This document shows positions 19,404-27,910 of a stretch of DNA of 64,000 nucleotides, piece after piece. The DNA is from Nostoc sp. MG11 (lineage in GTDB: Bacteria > Cyanobacteriota > Cyanobacteriia > Cyanobacteriales > Nostocaceae). The DNA is taken from the NCBI RefSeq assembly GCF_014904695.1, contig NZ_JACXXN010000015.1:1-64000 (forward strand), read 5' to 3'. Positions within the stretch are counted from its first letter, which is position 1; each line of letters starts with the position of its first letter. The notes under the pieces were generated by a model. The model was not told the origin of the DNA and did not search any database. It saw nothing but the letters and a program-made list of their open reading frames with translations. The position numbers and the translations under genes were made by a program.

Positions 19404-20226
19404 ATGAGTACAATCACAATCCAAGACGGTACAAATATTTATTACAAAGACTGGGGTGCAGGACAGCCTGTTGTTTTCAGTCATGGCTGGCCGTTGAACG
19501 CTGATAGTTGGGAAGCTCAGATGCTTTTTCTCGCAGACCACGGATTTCGCTGCATTGCTCATGATCGTCGGGGTCATGGGCGCTCAAGCCAACCCTGGGA
19601 AGGGAATGAGGGATACCTATGCCGACGACCTCGCCACGCTGATGGAAACGCTAGACCTAAATGGGGCTGCTCTGATCGGCTTCTCGACGGGTGGCGGTGA
19701 AGTTGCTCGTTATATCGGTCGCCACGGTACAGCACGAGTCGCCAAAGCTGCCTTAATCTCTGCCGTTCCGCCACTGATGCTGAAGACAGAGAATAATCCC
19801 AATGGGCTACCCATCGAAGTGTTTGACGGGCTTCGCACTGATTCCATAGCTGACCGATCGCAACTCTACAAGGATCTCGCTAGCGGCCCATTCTTCGGCT
19901 TCAACCGTCCGGGTGCTAAAGTCTCCCAAGGTATGATCGACTGGTTTTGGTTCCAGGGGATGCAGGCGGGTCACAAAAACGCCTTCGACTGCATCAAGGC
20001 ATTCTCTGAAACGGACTTCACCCAGGATCTCAAAAAGTTTGACGTACCAACGTTGATGATCCACGGTGATGATGACCAGATCGTGCCGATCGGTGCTGCT
20101 GCGATCGCCTCCTCGAAACTTGTGAAGAATGCCACTTTAAAAATCTATCCCGGCGCACCCCACGGACTGACAAACACGCACAAAGATCAACTCAACGCCG
20201 ACCTGCTGTCGTTCCTCAAAGACTGA
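19404..20226 (+). pseudogene. alpha/beta hydrolase (chloroperoxidase-like), frameshifted
   Basis: The start is ATG 19404 behind ATAGGAG. The family features are all present: oxyanion region ([14 protein letters not shown]), nucleophile elbow GFSTGGGE, acid in [11 protein letters not shown] and His in YPGAPHGL, with KD as the C-terminus. At about 19607-19616 the frame changes: the first frame runs on to a stop at 19698-19700, while the homology continues from ATG 19609 ([13 protein letters not shown]). Relatives have [12 protein letters not shown] here, so a net loss of two bases is likely. The intact protein would have about 273 residues. A full-length relative occurs at 39535-40395. Confidence 0.88.
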
Positions 20227-20430
20227 CACGCTCACGCTAATGTCAGCAGAATCATTAGAGTAGCGTGTGAAAAACCCTTTAGATAAAGTTTCTATTACAG
20301 CATTTTTATCTACCGAAATTTCGTTTTTGAAGCCGTTTCTCTCAAAATACTCATTGCCACCAATTAATTCTTCAACAGTTATGTGGATGCCTAAGTCAGA
20401 GAGGTGACTTTCTGGCTTAGGCATCCACAT
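20227..20430 (-). pseudogene. possible truncated coding fragment containing a perfect hairpin
   Basis: On the minus strand an open frame begins ATG 20430 and reads MWMPKPESHLSDLGIH then ITVEELIGGNEYFERNGFKN. It has normal codon structure until it runs into the antisense of the hydrolase. It looks like the beginning of an unidentified gene cut at about 20245. Bases 20381-20395 and 20416-20430 form a perfect 15-bp inverted repeat (ATGTGGATGCCTAAG), extended by five further pairs, which may act as a terminator behind the hydrolase on the plus strand. Confidence 0.3.
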
Positions 20431-21573
20431 AGTACACAACGTGTAAAATTTAACTCTAATTCTTCTGCTTAATTGTTTGTTACATACTTATAAATTTTAT
20501 CCACGACTTACTTACAATCTTCGTCAAGTAACTTCTCAGCAGCCGCTTGATAACCACCACTACTTTCTGTGTTCATAATATAAAATCCTCCCTTGCTTCT
20601 TTTGGCTACAGCAATACTTTGATCAGCCATATTTTGTGATGAATGCAAGGATTTTTTTACCAGATAAAAAGGATTATTACTCGCTTCGAGAGAATTATTA
20701 GTTAACTTCATTATATTATATTTATTATTATCTAAAGTTAAAATGAAATTTTTAAAACTTCCACTAGGAATATTATTATCATTTTGCTCAAGTTTTTTAC
20801 TCACTTTTTTATTAATGCAAGAAATATGAATGTGTAATTGATCCTGACCACGCGCTTGTTTGGAATTAATAGCCAATCCATATTGATCTGGGTTTTTTAT
20901 CTTAGGTTTTACTTGTGGTATGTAAGTTTTAGCAGCTTCCCATGCATATTGCCAATAATATGGTTTGTTTAGCGTGGATATACTAAGATTTTCTATACCT
21001 GTGATTTTATCAGTTGGGAGTAATAAATATTCAACTGAATGACTTCCATTTGCCACAACATATCTATTGTTAAGATCCACATATAAGCATGGGTCTGGCT
21101 TAGGAGGATTGCCTTGCTGGTTTGCTACACATTTTTGAACTTTTTCCCAAAGAAAATCTCTCCCGTTACTACCTAATACCTGAGAATTAAAAATAGTATC
21201 TAAACTGAGTCCTGTTAAAGTAGTTAACAATATGTTCAATAAATATTTATTTTTATATTTTATTGATTTACATTTGTCTTGATTCTGCAAAAATGAATTA
21301 TTAAATAAGTTAATAAAAGTTGATTTTGATATTAAAAAAATATTCATTATACCTCCTGTAAGGATTTAGACATATCTTCTATGTAGGCATCAAAAATTAT
21401 TGACAACTAATTTTCAATGGCTGCCAGATGAATTTATTTTGCCTAAATAAAATTGAAAATTCAAGTTTAGATATTTAAATATTTAGACATAAGTAAATCG
21501 TGGAAAAAATTTATAAGTATGTAATGAATAATTAAGGAGAAGGATCAGAACTAAATTTTACACGTTGTGTACT
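20431..21573. mobile_element. inverted-repeat cassette without transposase, carrying cdh
   Basis: The ends are long inverted repeats of about 84 bp and roughly 87% identity. The left one (20431-20514) starts AGTACACAACGTGTAAAATT, and the right one (21490-21573) is its reverse complement, with the outermost 22 bp perfect. The 1143-bp unit contains only the CDP-diacylglycerol diphosphatase-like gene, whose stop codon lies inside the left repeat. No transposase and no clear target duplication are present. It resembles a passenger cassette moved in trans; alternatively the repeats could be an inverted duplication made in another way. Confidence 0.55.
20508..21347 (-). CDS. cdh: CDP-diacylglycerol diphosphatase-like protein (Cdh family)
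   Basis: The 279-residue protein starts at ATG 21347 behind a strong AGGAGGT. A hydrophobic segment at about residues 37-52 suggests membrane anchoring or export. The family features are the pattern PDPCLYVDLNNRYVVANG, VEYLLLPTDKITGIEN, and the HIT-like motif QDQLHIHISCI with its two histidines. Cdh hydrolyses CDP-diacylglycerol to phosphatidate and CMP. The N-terminus is longer and more AT-rich than in enterobacterial Cdh. The gene is visibly more AT-rich than its neighbours and is enclosed by the 84-bp inverted repeats, suggesting it arrived as a cassette. Confidence 0.82.
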   Translation of the reverse strand: MNIFLISKSTFINLFNNSFLQNQDKCKSIKYKNKYLLNILLTTLTGLSLDTIFNSQVLGSNGRDFLWEKVQKCVANQQGNPPKPDPCLYVDLNNRYVVANGSHSVEYLLLPTDKITGIENLSISTLNKPYYWQYAWEAAKTYIPQVKPKIKNPDQYGLAINSKQARGQDQLHIHISCINKKVSKKLEQNDNNIPSGSFKNFILTLDNNKYNIMKLTNNSLEASNNPFYLVKKSLHSSQNMADQSIAVAKRSKGGFYIMNTESSGGYQAAAEKLLDEDCK

Positions 21574-21986
21574 GTATTTTTCCTTTTCTCCTCTTGTTTG
21601 AATTCCATCCATGATAGCATATCCCTCTTCTGTCACTCTCCGGAATAAGCAAGTAGTTTAGGAGCTAAATCATCCAGAAGCATAACAGGGTTTATATTGA
21701 TTCATTGCGGCAATTAAATGATTGAATCCCAGCAATAAATGTGAATTAGGGAAAATACTTAACCAGGGATAAATTAACCAAAATAGTAAAAGTGGTTGGA
21801 TAATGAGACGCAGATTGTTTAAAGTGTTCTTCCATCCAGATTCATGGTTCCATTGCGGATGGTTAGAAAAATCCACCTCACTATTTTCTTGTACCTCAGT
21901 CTCAAGTTGATGAGATTTATTTAAGCTTAAGAAGACTGGAGAATTTAAAGTGATCAACGTGTAAACACAAAAAATAATCTCCCACC

Positions 21987-22045
21987 CTTCGGGTTCGCCA
22001 GTCGCTACAACGGGGGGAACCCCCGCAACGCGCTGGCTCATCACC
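21987..22045 (-). repeat. 59-bp dispersed palindromic repeat in the transposase remnant (copy 2)
   Basis: The insert reads, on the minus strand, GGTGATGAGCCAGCGCGTTG at one end and GACTGGCGAACCCGAAG at the other, with the internal palindrome CGGGGGTTCCCCCCG. The target tetranucleotide GGTG is present on both sides. Its length is not a multiple of three, so it breaks the frame between HIER and WEIIF. Confidence 0.8.
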
Positions 22046-22451
22046 TCTCAATATGTTGGAAATTAGTAAAACGGTAATCTGTCCAACCTAGTTCCTGTTT
22101 ACACTGTCGAAATCCATATTCGACCCAGGTTCTTAATCCATATAAGTCACCTAAGATTTTCTTGAGATTACCTTGCAGATTCGTCATCACAAAGGAGGTA
22201 GAATTTTCTGGCATGGTTTCTGGGTCAGTAGTTATTTCCCAGTAAGTTATGGCTCTTTTTTTACCATAAATTATTTCCCTAATATATCTTGTTTCTGATT
22301 TTTGATTACTAAATGTTCTCTCAAATTTACACCACTTATTTGCCCTAACGCTTTGCCCTGCTGGTAACCAGACTCCATGATTACTTCTAATTGATACTAC
22401 ATAACTTAATTTATATTCAGCTACTTTTCTAATAAATTGACTACTTTCACC

Positions 22452-22505
22452 CTCCGGGTTCGCAGTCGCTTCAAGTCGGCAAAGCTGCCCAACGCGCTGC
22501 TCACC
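22452..22505 (-). repeat. 54-bp dispersed repeat in the transposase remnant (copy 1)
   Basis: On the minus strand the insert begins GGTGAGCAGCGCGTTGGGCA and ends GACTGCGAACCCGGAG, clearly the same family as the copy 460 bp away. GGTGA occurs on both sides. It adds exactly 18 codons between LYGE and SSQFIRK, leaving the frame open. Confidence 0.8.
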
Positions 22506-22810
22506 ATACAAACTATCAGCCAGCACTAATTCAATATTGAACCCTGACTCCATTAATTCTGTAATTATCTCTGATGCTAACTCTATTTTAGTTTTATATT
22601 TATCTGACTCTTTTAATGTTCCTTTTGGTTTAAATATTTTGACGATTAATGGAAAAGTTATATTAGCATAAACTCCATAAGCATTGACTGAAACTATTCC
22701 ATTATCTACTTTCCCCACGCTTCCTAAATATTGTCTAGCTACATAATCAGTTTTTTTACCTTTTTTCCTATCTCCTGTTTCATCTATTACTAATGTAATT
22801 GCCCGACCAT

Positions 22811-23065
22811 CTAGTCGAACGGCACCTCAAGCCGGGCGCATTTGAAGGTGTCGTTGGCGAAGGCCTTAGCGTCGTCATCCGTGGTGGCATAGCCCTCGCA
22901 CGAGCCGAAGGTCAGCTTCTGGTCGTAGAAGCGTTTCAACTTTGCAGGGATCTTTCCTCCTGGCTCTGACGGGTGCCCGAATGTGGGCTGGCCGCAGGCA
23001 CTAAGAACCAATATCACCGCCCCAATCATTAGCGAGCTTCGGACGTGGGGCTTGTGAGTAAGCAT
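22811..23065 (-). pseudogene. 5' fragment of a secreted (lipoprotein) TAP-like hydrolase
   Basis: I start it at ATG 23065 behind AGAGGAGA. The N-terminus is a lipoprotein signal (ILVLSACG). The following 50 residues (FYDQKLTFGSCEGYATT, CARLEVPFD) resemble the beginning of actinobacterial-type secreted peptidases/hydrolases, where CARLEVPLD leads into the alpha/beta fold. Here it ends at a TAG created at the junction with the IS701 remnant. The sequence is clearly G+C-richer than its left neighbours, indicating acquisition from outside. Confidence 0.6.
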
Positions 23066-23199
23066 GGTTCTCCTCTTAGCGGGAACCGTTGGCTCTGAGC
23101 CGTGCGTGGGTAGACCACGATCTCGCTTGTGGTTAGAAGAAATGTGAGACATGGGGATAAACTCCTTCGAGCTAGTTTTTGATGGGTTCACATATCAAC

Positions 23200-23217
23200 G
23201 GGGTCATCGATGACCCC
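23200..23217. promoter_or_regulatory. perfect 18-bp palindrome upstream of the hydrolase fragment
   Basis: GGGGTCATCGATGACCCC reads the same on both strands. It lies 135 bp upstream of the start at 23065 in a non-coding stretch. Its size and symmetry fit an operator for a dimeric repressor; no matching regulator gene is present here. Confidence 0.35.
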
Positions 23218-23333
23218 ACCAAAGCGCGGACTGTAAATTAATTTGTTAGGACTTACGCCTTGACGGAAATAGAGTGGTGTGAGGCGTTACGCTTCCTCGA
23301 TTAGTTCGACGTATGTTGATTTGTTTGACGCGA

Positions 23334-23954
23334 TCACTTCACTGGCTTCACATCCAGCCCCGTCCAATGAGCGGCAAAAGCCCACATATCCGCCGTTTCC
23401 TCAATGATCTTGTCCGTGGGCTTGCCCGCTCCATGTCCCGCGCGTGTCTCGATGCGGACAAAGTGCGGCTTGAGTCCGATACCCGCTGCCTGGAGCGCGG
23501 CGACATATTTGAAGCTATGACCCGGCACCACGCGATCGTCCGTGTCGGCAGTGGTGGCGAGGATTGCGGGATATGCCTTGCCAGATTGGATGTTGTGATA
23601 AGGCGAATATTTCAAGAAATTACGGAAATCCGCTTCGTGTGCCGGAGGCCCAAACTCGTCTACCCATGTTTTCCCGCTCGTGAATTGATCGAAGCCGAGC
23701 ATGTCCATGACACCGACCTGGGGCAGCGAGGCGGCGAACAAATCCGGTCGCTGATTGACCACAGCGCCGATCAGGAGTCCGCCATTCGATCCACCCTGAA
23801 TCGCCAAGCCGTCTTGGGGCGTGATTCCCTGCGCCTTCAGGTACTCGCCTGCTGCGATGAAATCGTCGAAGACATTCTGCTTGTTCTGACGACGACCTGC
23901 TTCGTGCCATGCCTTGCCATATTCGGAGCCGCCGCGAATGTTGGCGATCGCCAT
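23334..23954 (-). pseudogene. C-terminal domain of a prolyl oligopeptidase (S9), 5'-truncated at a HIP1 site
   Basis: The 206 residues begin AIANIRGGSEYGKAWHEAG and contain the full catalytic triad of family S9A: Ser in IQGGSNGGLL, Asp in TTADTDDRVVPG and His in TRAGHGAGKP. The whole beta-propeller and the first strands of the hydrolase fold are missing. The truncation point is exactly GCGATCGCC at 23944-23952, where the sequence switches to a copy of the 5' end of the esterase gene at 29590-30687. The reading frames across the junction do not match, so a fused product is not expected from ATG 24043. An inactive relic is most likely. Confidence 0.82.
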
Positions 23955-24059
23955 CGCCTAAAAGGAAGGTCTGACCGCAACCGATCGGATTCGATTACCT
24001 TGTTCAGGTTTTGTTCTCGTAGGTGATCAGAAAAAAATTTCACAGTAATCGATTCCTTT
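23944..24059 (-). repeat. 116-bp copy of the 5' end of the esterase gene (other copy 30588-30703)
   Basis: Both copies encode a similar start (MKFFSDHLREQNLNKVIESD here, MKIFSDHPQERNLDEVFESD in the intact gene) followed by RRWRS. They end at a shared GCGATCGCCATCGCC. They are aligned without gaps over 116 bp and differ at scattered positions, so the duplication is not very recent. Confidence 0.85.
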
Positions 24060-24426
24060 TACGCTGCATTGCTGGTTTCATCCTTGACTTCGGTGAATGC
24101 TTTTAATTCGACCATCTTGCCGCCGCGAAAGCGCCAGACATCGCAGTACGAGTAATGAGTCGCCCTCCCGTCTTTGTCCTTCAGGGTGAGGTCGCCCAGT
24201 GCCGTGACGAAATCCCCCTCAGCGATTAAGTTCGCAACGATATTTAAAGGCGGTTCCACATACTCTGTTACCATCCATTGACGAACGGCTTCTTTTCCGT
24301 TCAGGGCTTGTCGCCGACAAATGTCCATTCCGTGTCGTCGGCGCAGAACGACAAGAATCCTTCATAGTTGCCTTGGGCGATCGCCGCGTTTGCCGCTTCT
24401 AAAATTGCTTTATTGTTCTCTGACAT
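24059..24426 (-). pseudogene. SnoaL/NTF2-like protein, frameshifted by one missing C
   Basis: ATG 24426 lies behind AGAGGAGAG. The first part reads MSENNKAILEAANAAIAQGN to TEWTFVGDKP and then hits TGA. The homology continues in the next frame as LNGKEAVRQWMVTEY to VELKAFTEVKDETSNAA. Adding one C to the CCC at about 24309 restores a 122-residue NTF2-like fold. Such proteins are small-ligand isomerases or binding proteins; the substrate is unknown. A 35-bp copy of its 5' part sits behind the GST gene at 40456-40490. Confidence 0.85.
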
Positions 24427-24498
24427 CTGAATCTCTCCTCTGTTCAAAGCAACAAAGTGGTGTGAGTTGTTATGCTGTTGCCCCTCACTGGTTTACTT

Positions 24499-24798
24499 CT
24501 AGGGACTGGTAAACGGCTTACATTGAATCGCCTTCACATTTCGCAGATAGTCCAACTGTGGCTCGAAGTCAGTCGGACAGAAGACATAAACATTGTCCTG
24601 AGATCGGCTAATGACTAAACGGTAGCTGGGTGGAATCCCTTCAGAACTTTCGATCACTTCGATTCTGGGAATCACTTGTGAACTGACTTGAGCCAGGGAT
24701 GGAAAATTGAACAGTAGGAGTACGCCGAACAGAATTGTGATTGCGATTGTGATTGTAGTTGTAGTTGTGATTTTGGTTGAAAGAATCTTTCGGTTCAT
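24499..24798 (-). CDS. small secreted hypothetical protein
   Basis: The 99-residue protein starts at ATG 24798. It has a threonine/isoleucine-rich signal segment (TITIAITILFGVLLLFN, cleavage near SLAQ) and a short hydrophilic mature part with two cysteines (VYVFCPTDFE and VKAIQCKPF) that could form a disulfide. I do not recognise the family. It lies 17 bp downstream of the peptidoglycan-binding protein gene on the same strand, so both probably belong to one transcript and act outside the cytoplasmic membrane. Confidence 0.6.
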   Translation of the reverse strand: MNRKILSTKITTTTTITIAITILFGVLLLFNFPSLAQVSSQVIPRIEVIESSEGIPPSYRLVISRSQDNVYVFCPTDFEPQLDYLRNVKAIQCKPFTSP

Positions 24799-24815
24799 TA
24801 GAAATCTTCTGTAGC

Positions 24816-25334
24816 TTATGGTTGTGTAATGTTCTGTTGTTTCCAGGGAAGCGGGGATCGATAGGGGTTTTCGTGCATATCCAGGACTTCCCAGGTGGTT
24901 GGATTGACTCGCCCTGTAACTGGGATTCTGTATCGTCTCTGGAGATCGCGTACCGCAGACGCTGTGACCGCACCAAAGATGCCATCGACGAGCGCCCCTT
25001 TTGGATTGCCTAACCTCACACCTGCGGCTCCTAAAAAGCCATTGTCTTGAAGGATGCGCTGTAACAATTGCACGTTTCTGCCGCGATCGCCTTGGCGTAA
25101 GGTAGGTAAGGTTAAATCAGTGTAGGCAGTGGCGATCAGAATGGGGGAGGTTTGTTGTGGTGGAATGCTGTGTGCGATCTGCGCTGACGCTCGTTCGCGT
25201 AGCGTGTCGTAGACAAGACTCGCTAATGCTTCGCAAACGCAGCAGCGCTTCGTCGCGATCGCGGGATGAGTGAATGAACCTCCGAGCAATCCTGTTGCGA
25301 TCGTTAGTACTCCGAAAATGAGTTGAGGTTTCAT
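24816..25334 (-). CDS. secreted peptidoglycan-binding-domain protein with an in-frame repeat insertion
   Basis: The 172-residue protein starts at ATG 25334 with a signal peptide (LIFGVLTIATGLLGGSF). A PG_binding_1 domain occupies about residues 75-160 (LRQGDRGRNVQLLQRILQDN, GALVDGIFGAVTASAVRDLQ). Residues about 29-53 (CCVCEALASLVYDTLRER) are encoded by a dispersed cyanobacterial repeat at 25181-25250 and do not belong to the fold. The insertion keeps the frame, so the protein could still be made, with an unusual linker. It probably binds the cell wall. Confidence 0.8.
   Translation of the reverse strand: MKPQLIFGVLTIATGLLGGSFTHPAIATKRCCVCEALASLVYDTLRERASAQIAHSIPPQQTSPILIATAYTDLTLPTLRQGDRGRNVQLLQRILQDNGFLGAAGVRLGNPKGALVDGIFGAVTASAVRDLQRRYRIPVTGRVNPTTWEVLDMHENPYRSPLPWKQQNITQP
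25181..25250. repeat. dispersed palindromic repeat inside the peptidoglycan-binding gene
   Basis: The plus strand carries TAGCG-TGTC-GTA-GACA and then CGCTA, a nested palindrome within GTTCGCGTAGCGTGTCGTAG. It is the kind of repeated palindrome found many times in Nostoc-type genomes. It is translated in frame in the gene around it. Confidence 0.6.
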
Positions 25335-25360
25335 GATTGTCCTCCTGATGGAGATTGGTT

Positions 25361-25906
25361 TTATTTCGCATCAATTTGCGTCGGAGTGATTACTCCACTC
25401 GCTTTGAGACCTGCAACGAGGTCGGTCACTTGACGTTGAGCCTCTGCACTCAGGGAGTCAAAGTCGTCTAAGAAGAATTGACGTTCTAGCGTTAACTTCC
25501 GGGTATTGAGCAACCCTTCGATCTGCCAACCTTCGTCGCATTTCGTTACGACGTATAGCGGCAGCGAATCTCGTGACGGTGAAGTTTCAGTTTGTCCGGG
25601 CAGTATTACCCTGATAATTACGTGCATGAGCGCGAGTTGCGAGTTCACGAAGCGGACAAAATTCACCTCACCCTCCAGGCATGTTCCTTTGATAACCGTG
25701 TCGAACGCTTGCTGATGAAATGCAGCGATTTCTTTTCGACCCTTGAGATGTGTGCCCTCGAACGTGAGGAAATCGGCAGTTTTGCTGAACGGGGCAGCAA
25801 AGCCTTCCCCGCTACCTCGATTCCAAGCATCAATCATCTGGTGAAGGAAAGCACGGATTGCCGACTCGTCAGCATTAGTGGTGGTTTGAGCTGTTTGTGA
25901 ATTCAC
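25361..25906 (-). CDS. SgcJ/EcaC-type NTF2-like protein
   Basis: I start at GTG 25906 (VNSQTAQTTT) behind AAAGGAG, giving 181 residues. The NTF2-like core is seen as IRAFLHQMIDAWNRGSGEGF, FLTFEGTHLKGRKEIAAFHQ and LALMHVIIRVILPG. A C-terminal helical extension (FLDDFDSLSAEAQRQVTDLV) is an addition. Members are small enzymes or ligand-binding proteins with no common substrate. It lies 74 bp downstream of the RidA gene on the same strand. Its 5' end has been copied twice elsewhere in the window (34004-34079 and 36252-36273). Confidence 0.85.
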   Translation of the reverse strand: MNSQTAQTTTNADESAIRAFLHQMIDAWNRGSGEGFAAPFSKTADFLTFEGTHLKGRKEIAAFHQQAFDTVIKGTCLEGEVNFVRFVNSQLALMHVIIRVILPGQTETSPSRDSLPLYVVTKCDEGWQIEGLLNTRKLTLERQFFLDDFDSLSAEAQRQVTDLVAGLKASGVITPTQIDAK

Positions 25907-25980
25907 AGTCTTGAGTTCTCCTTTTAAGTGATAGACCAGTTTTCGAGCAGCATAAATTGTGTTATTAACGCTTGCAAAAC

Positions 25981-26382
25981 TCACGGAACAATTGCAGTCA
26001 CGCGAATTTCAATCCGCATCGTGGGTAGTCCAAGCGCCGCGACTCCTACCTGTGTCCAGATTGGAGCGTGCTTGGGCATATAATGACGAAATAGCTTGGA
26101 CATCACTTCGTTAACCTCCGGGGGGAACCCGCCAACATGGTAAGAATTAACGTGAACCACATGCTCCCAACCCGCACCAGCCGTCGCCAAGATTCGCTCG
26201 ACGTTCCGGAACGCCTGAGCAATCTCGTCTGCAAGCGATTCGGTAATTTGCAGATTGTCATCCCAGCCGCCTTGCCCTGATATCTCCACTCGATTGTCAA
26301 TTTTTACCGCTTGCGAGTAATGCAATTGATTTAACAGATATTCCCCATAACCAGGGGTAACAAAAAACTTGGGCTTATTCAT
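25981..26382 (-). CDS. RidA/YjgF-family protein (copy 1)
   Basis: The 133-residue protein starts at ATG 26382 behind GAGGAA. RidA proteins form trimers that hydrolyse reactive enamine/imine intermediates. The fold is visible in VEISGQGGWDDNLQI, AFRNVERILATAGAGWEHVV and the C-terminal VAALGLPTMRIEIRVTAIVP. The arginine expected to bind the carboxylate is in MRIEIRVTAIV. It is very similar, at about 85-90% of positions, to the protein at 32812-33213, so the two are recent duplicates. It is probably in one transcription unit with the NTF2-like gene behind it. Confidence 0.9.
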   Translation of the reverse strand: MNKPKFFVTPGYGEYLLNQLHYSQAVKIDNRVEISGQGGWDDNLQITESLADEIAQAFRNVERILATAGAGWEHVVHVNSYHVGGFPPEVNEVMSKLFRHYMPKHAPIWTQVGVAALGLPTMRIEIRVTAIVP

Positions 26383-26460
26383 GGTGTTCCTCATGTAGTA
26401 CGTTTGACTCTATCTCGCGTTGCTGAAACGAGTTTGTTTCGGCATCATCCGATTTAGACC

Positions 26461-26838
26461 CTAATGTTCAGAATTCACTTGCCATGTAATCACAATGATT
26501 TCTGCAAACAGTAAGACAACTATTAGCCGCGAAAACGCTTGTAAAATGGCTTCCATTGCCCAGTTCTGACTCTGAACTTCCCAGAGCATCCAAACAATAT
26601 TGAATCCAATCACCAACCAGGGTAGAATTACCGCTGAATTCCGCCTGCGATAGAAGCGAATCGCTGTCTCACGCCAAAATGGAAAGGTACTGAGAATACA
26701 AGCGATGTAGGACGCTCCTGCACTAATGAAAAAGCTTGTTTGAAGACTCGAAGGCAGGTTTGGGTATCCAAGCGCGATCGCTGTCAGACAAACTCCCAGC
26801 GCGAGATACAGGAAAGTAAACAAGGTAAATTGTTTCAT
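26461..26838 (-). CDS. four-helix membrane protein of unknown function
   Basis: The 125-residue protein starts at ATG 26838 (MKQFTLFTFLYLALGVCLT). Four hydrophobic segments are visible at about residues 5-22, 33-50, 70-87 and 100-120, with a basic loop (FYRRRNSAV) between the second and third. No motif links it to a known transporter family. It lies 78 bp upstream of the RidA gene on the same strand. Confidence 0.65.
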   Translation of the reverse strand: MKQFTLFTFLYLALGVCLTAIALGYPNLPSSLQTSFFISAGASYIACILSTFPFWRETAIRFYRRRNSAVILPWLVIGFNIVWMLWEVQSQNWAMEAILQAFSRLIVVLLFAEIIVITWQVNSEH

Positions 26839-26907
26839 TCTTTGCAAATAAAGCTCAACGATAATCTATTCCTATGTGGCTGACATGACTCAGCCGATGA
26901 ACAACAA

Positions 26908-27852
26908 TTAGTCCACATGCAGCACAGCCTTACCTGAAAATCTGCGCCCGATCAAATCAGCCGACGTTACGTCTGCTTCACGCCACGAAACTGCTCGATC
27001 AATATGCGTTTTGAGCCGCCCCTGCTCAACTAACCTCAGCAGACGAGCCAGCCCAGAACTAGCACTTTCCATCTCTACTTCGGTGTACAGCGTGAACCCG
27101 TAAAGCGTGCGCTGTCCTCCATTCTCGGAATAGAAGTCTGCCAGGGACAGCTTCATCTCGTTGCCGCTGCTACTGCCATAACAAACGCAGGTGCCTCCTT
27201 AAGCCAAAAACGCAGTTAGCTTCCTGACCAATTCACCTCCTACTCCATCGACAATCAGTCGATAAGGCGCGAACTGCTCGGCTTCTTGCCCGGTCTCGGT
27301 CACCACCACTTCATCCGCGCCGTAATCTCCGACAAATGCTTCTTGCGCTGGCTGACGAATTTGGGCAACGACGCTGGCTCCCATCATCCGAGCAAGCTGC
27401 ATGGCGAAGAGTCCCACTCCCCCTGTTGCCCCTGTGATCAGCACCCGACTTCCTAGTAAACGAGATCCCTTTTCCACTGCATACAGTGCTGTTAACCCCG
27501 CGACGGGCAGTGTGGCGGCATCGGTATGTGATATGCTCTGGGGAATAATAGCCAGAAAGCGAGTCGAAATTGCTACATATTCTGCCCAGCCCTCCGAGCG
27601 GATGGAGAGGGCGACAATGTTTGTCCCTGTGGGTGGACCGCTGCCGTCCTGTGCTGTTTGTTCAACAACGCCAACGACATCCCAGCCAATTGGAGTGCCA
27701 AGTGGGTCATTTTGCGATCGCTTAAGTTCGCCCCGATTCATCGAAAATGCCTTGACGCGAATCAAGCACTCGTTAGCCTTCGGAGTAGGAACTTCAGTGT
27801 CTTGAAAGGTGAGGTTGCCAACGGCATCTGGTGAACTCACGAGTCTACGCAT
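26908..27852 (-). pseudogene. zinc-type alcohol dehydrogenase/quinone oxidoreductase, one in-frame TAA
   Basis: The start is ATG 27852 behind AAGGAT. The GroES-like half (ECLIRVKAFSMNRGELKRSQ) and the Rossmann half (VLITGATGGVGLFAMQLARM) are well preserved, ending in GRRFSGKAVLHVD. The frame is interrupted only by TAA at 27199-27201 between TAFLA and GGTCVCYGSSSGN; relatives have Glu there. The full protein would have 314 residues and reduce quinones or enones with NADPH. A single point mutation would restore it. Confidence 0.88.
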
Positions 27853-27910
27853 CGCAATATCCTTGTGTGTAGAGGGCTATGGTTTCATGTTCTAGATAGA
27901 ACTGTTTCAA

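Larger units (their letters stand above)
21670..22815 (-). pseudogene. IS701-type transposase remnant, 5'-truncated and carrying two small repeat insertions
   Basis: The frame begins abruptly at about 22815 with LDGRAITLVIDETGDRKKGK, which contains the first catalytic Asp, and lacks the N-terminal third. It continues through VLADSLYGE, LSYVVSIRSNHGVWLP, TSFVMTNLQGNLKKIL and RTWVEYGFRQCKQELGWTDY. A 54-bp insert at 22452-22505 adds 18 codons in frame. A 59-bp insert at 21987-22045 shifts the frame and creates a stop; behind it the C-terminus resumes as WEIIFCVYTLITLNSPVF. The transposase has cut the secreted-hydrolase fragment to its right and cannot be functional. Confidence 0.88.

Noticed and set aside
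21987-22045. Programmed frameshift in the IS701-type transposase
   Set aside because: The frame change is due to a 59-bp inserted repeat, and the gene also lacks its 5' third.
23313-24026. 237-codon plus-strand frame opposite the S9 peptidase fragment
   Set aside because: The minus strand has an unmistakable S9 catalytic domain; the plus frame has no recognisable domain and is an antisense shadow.
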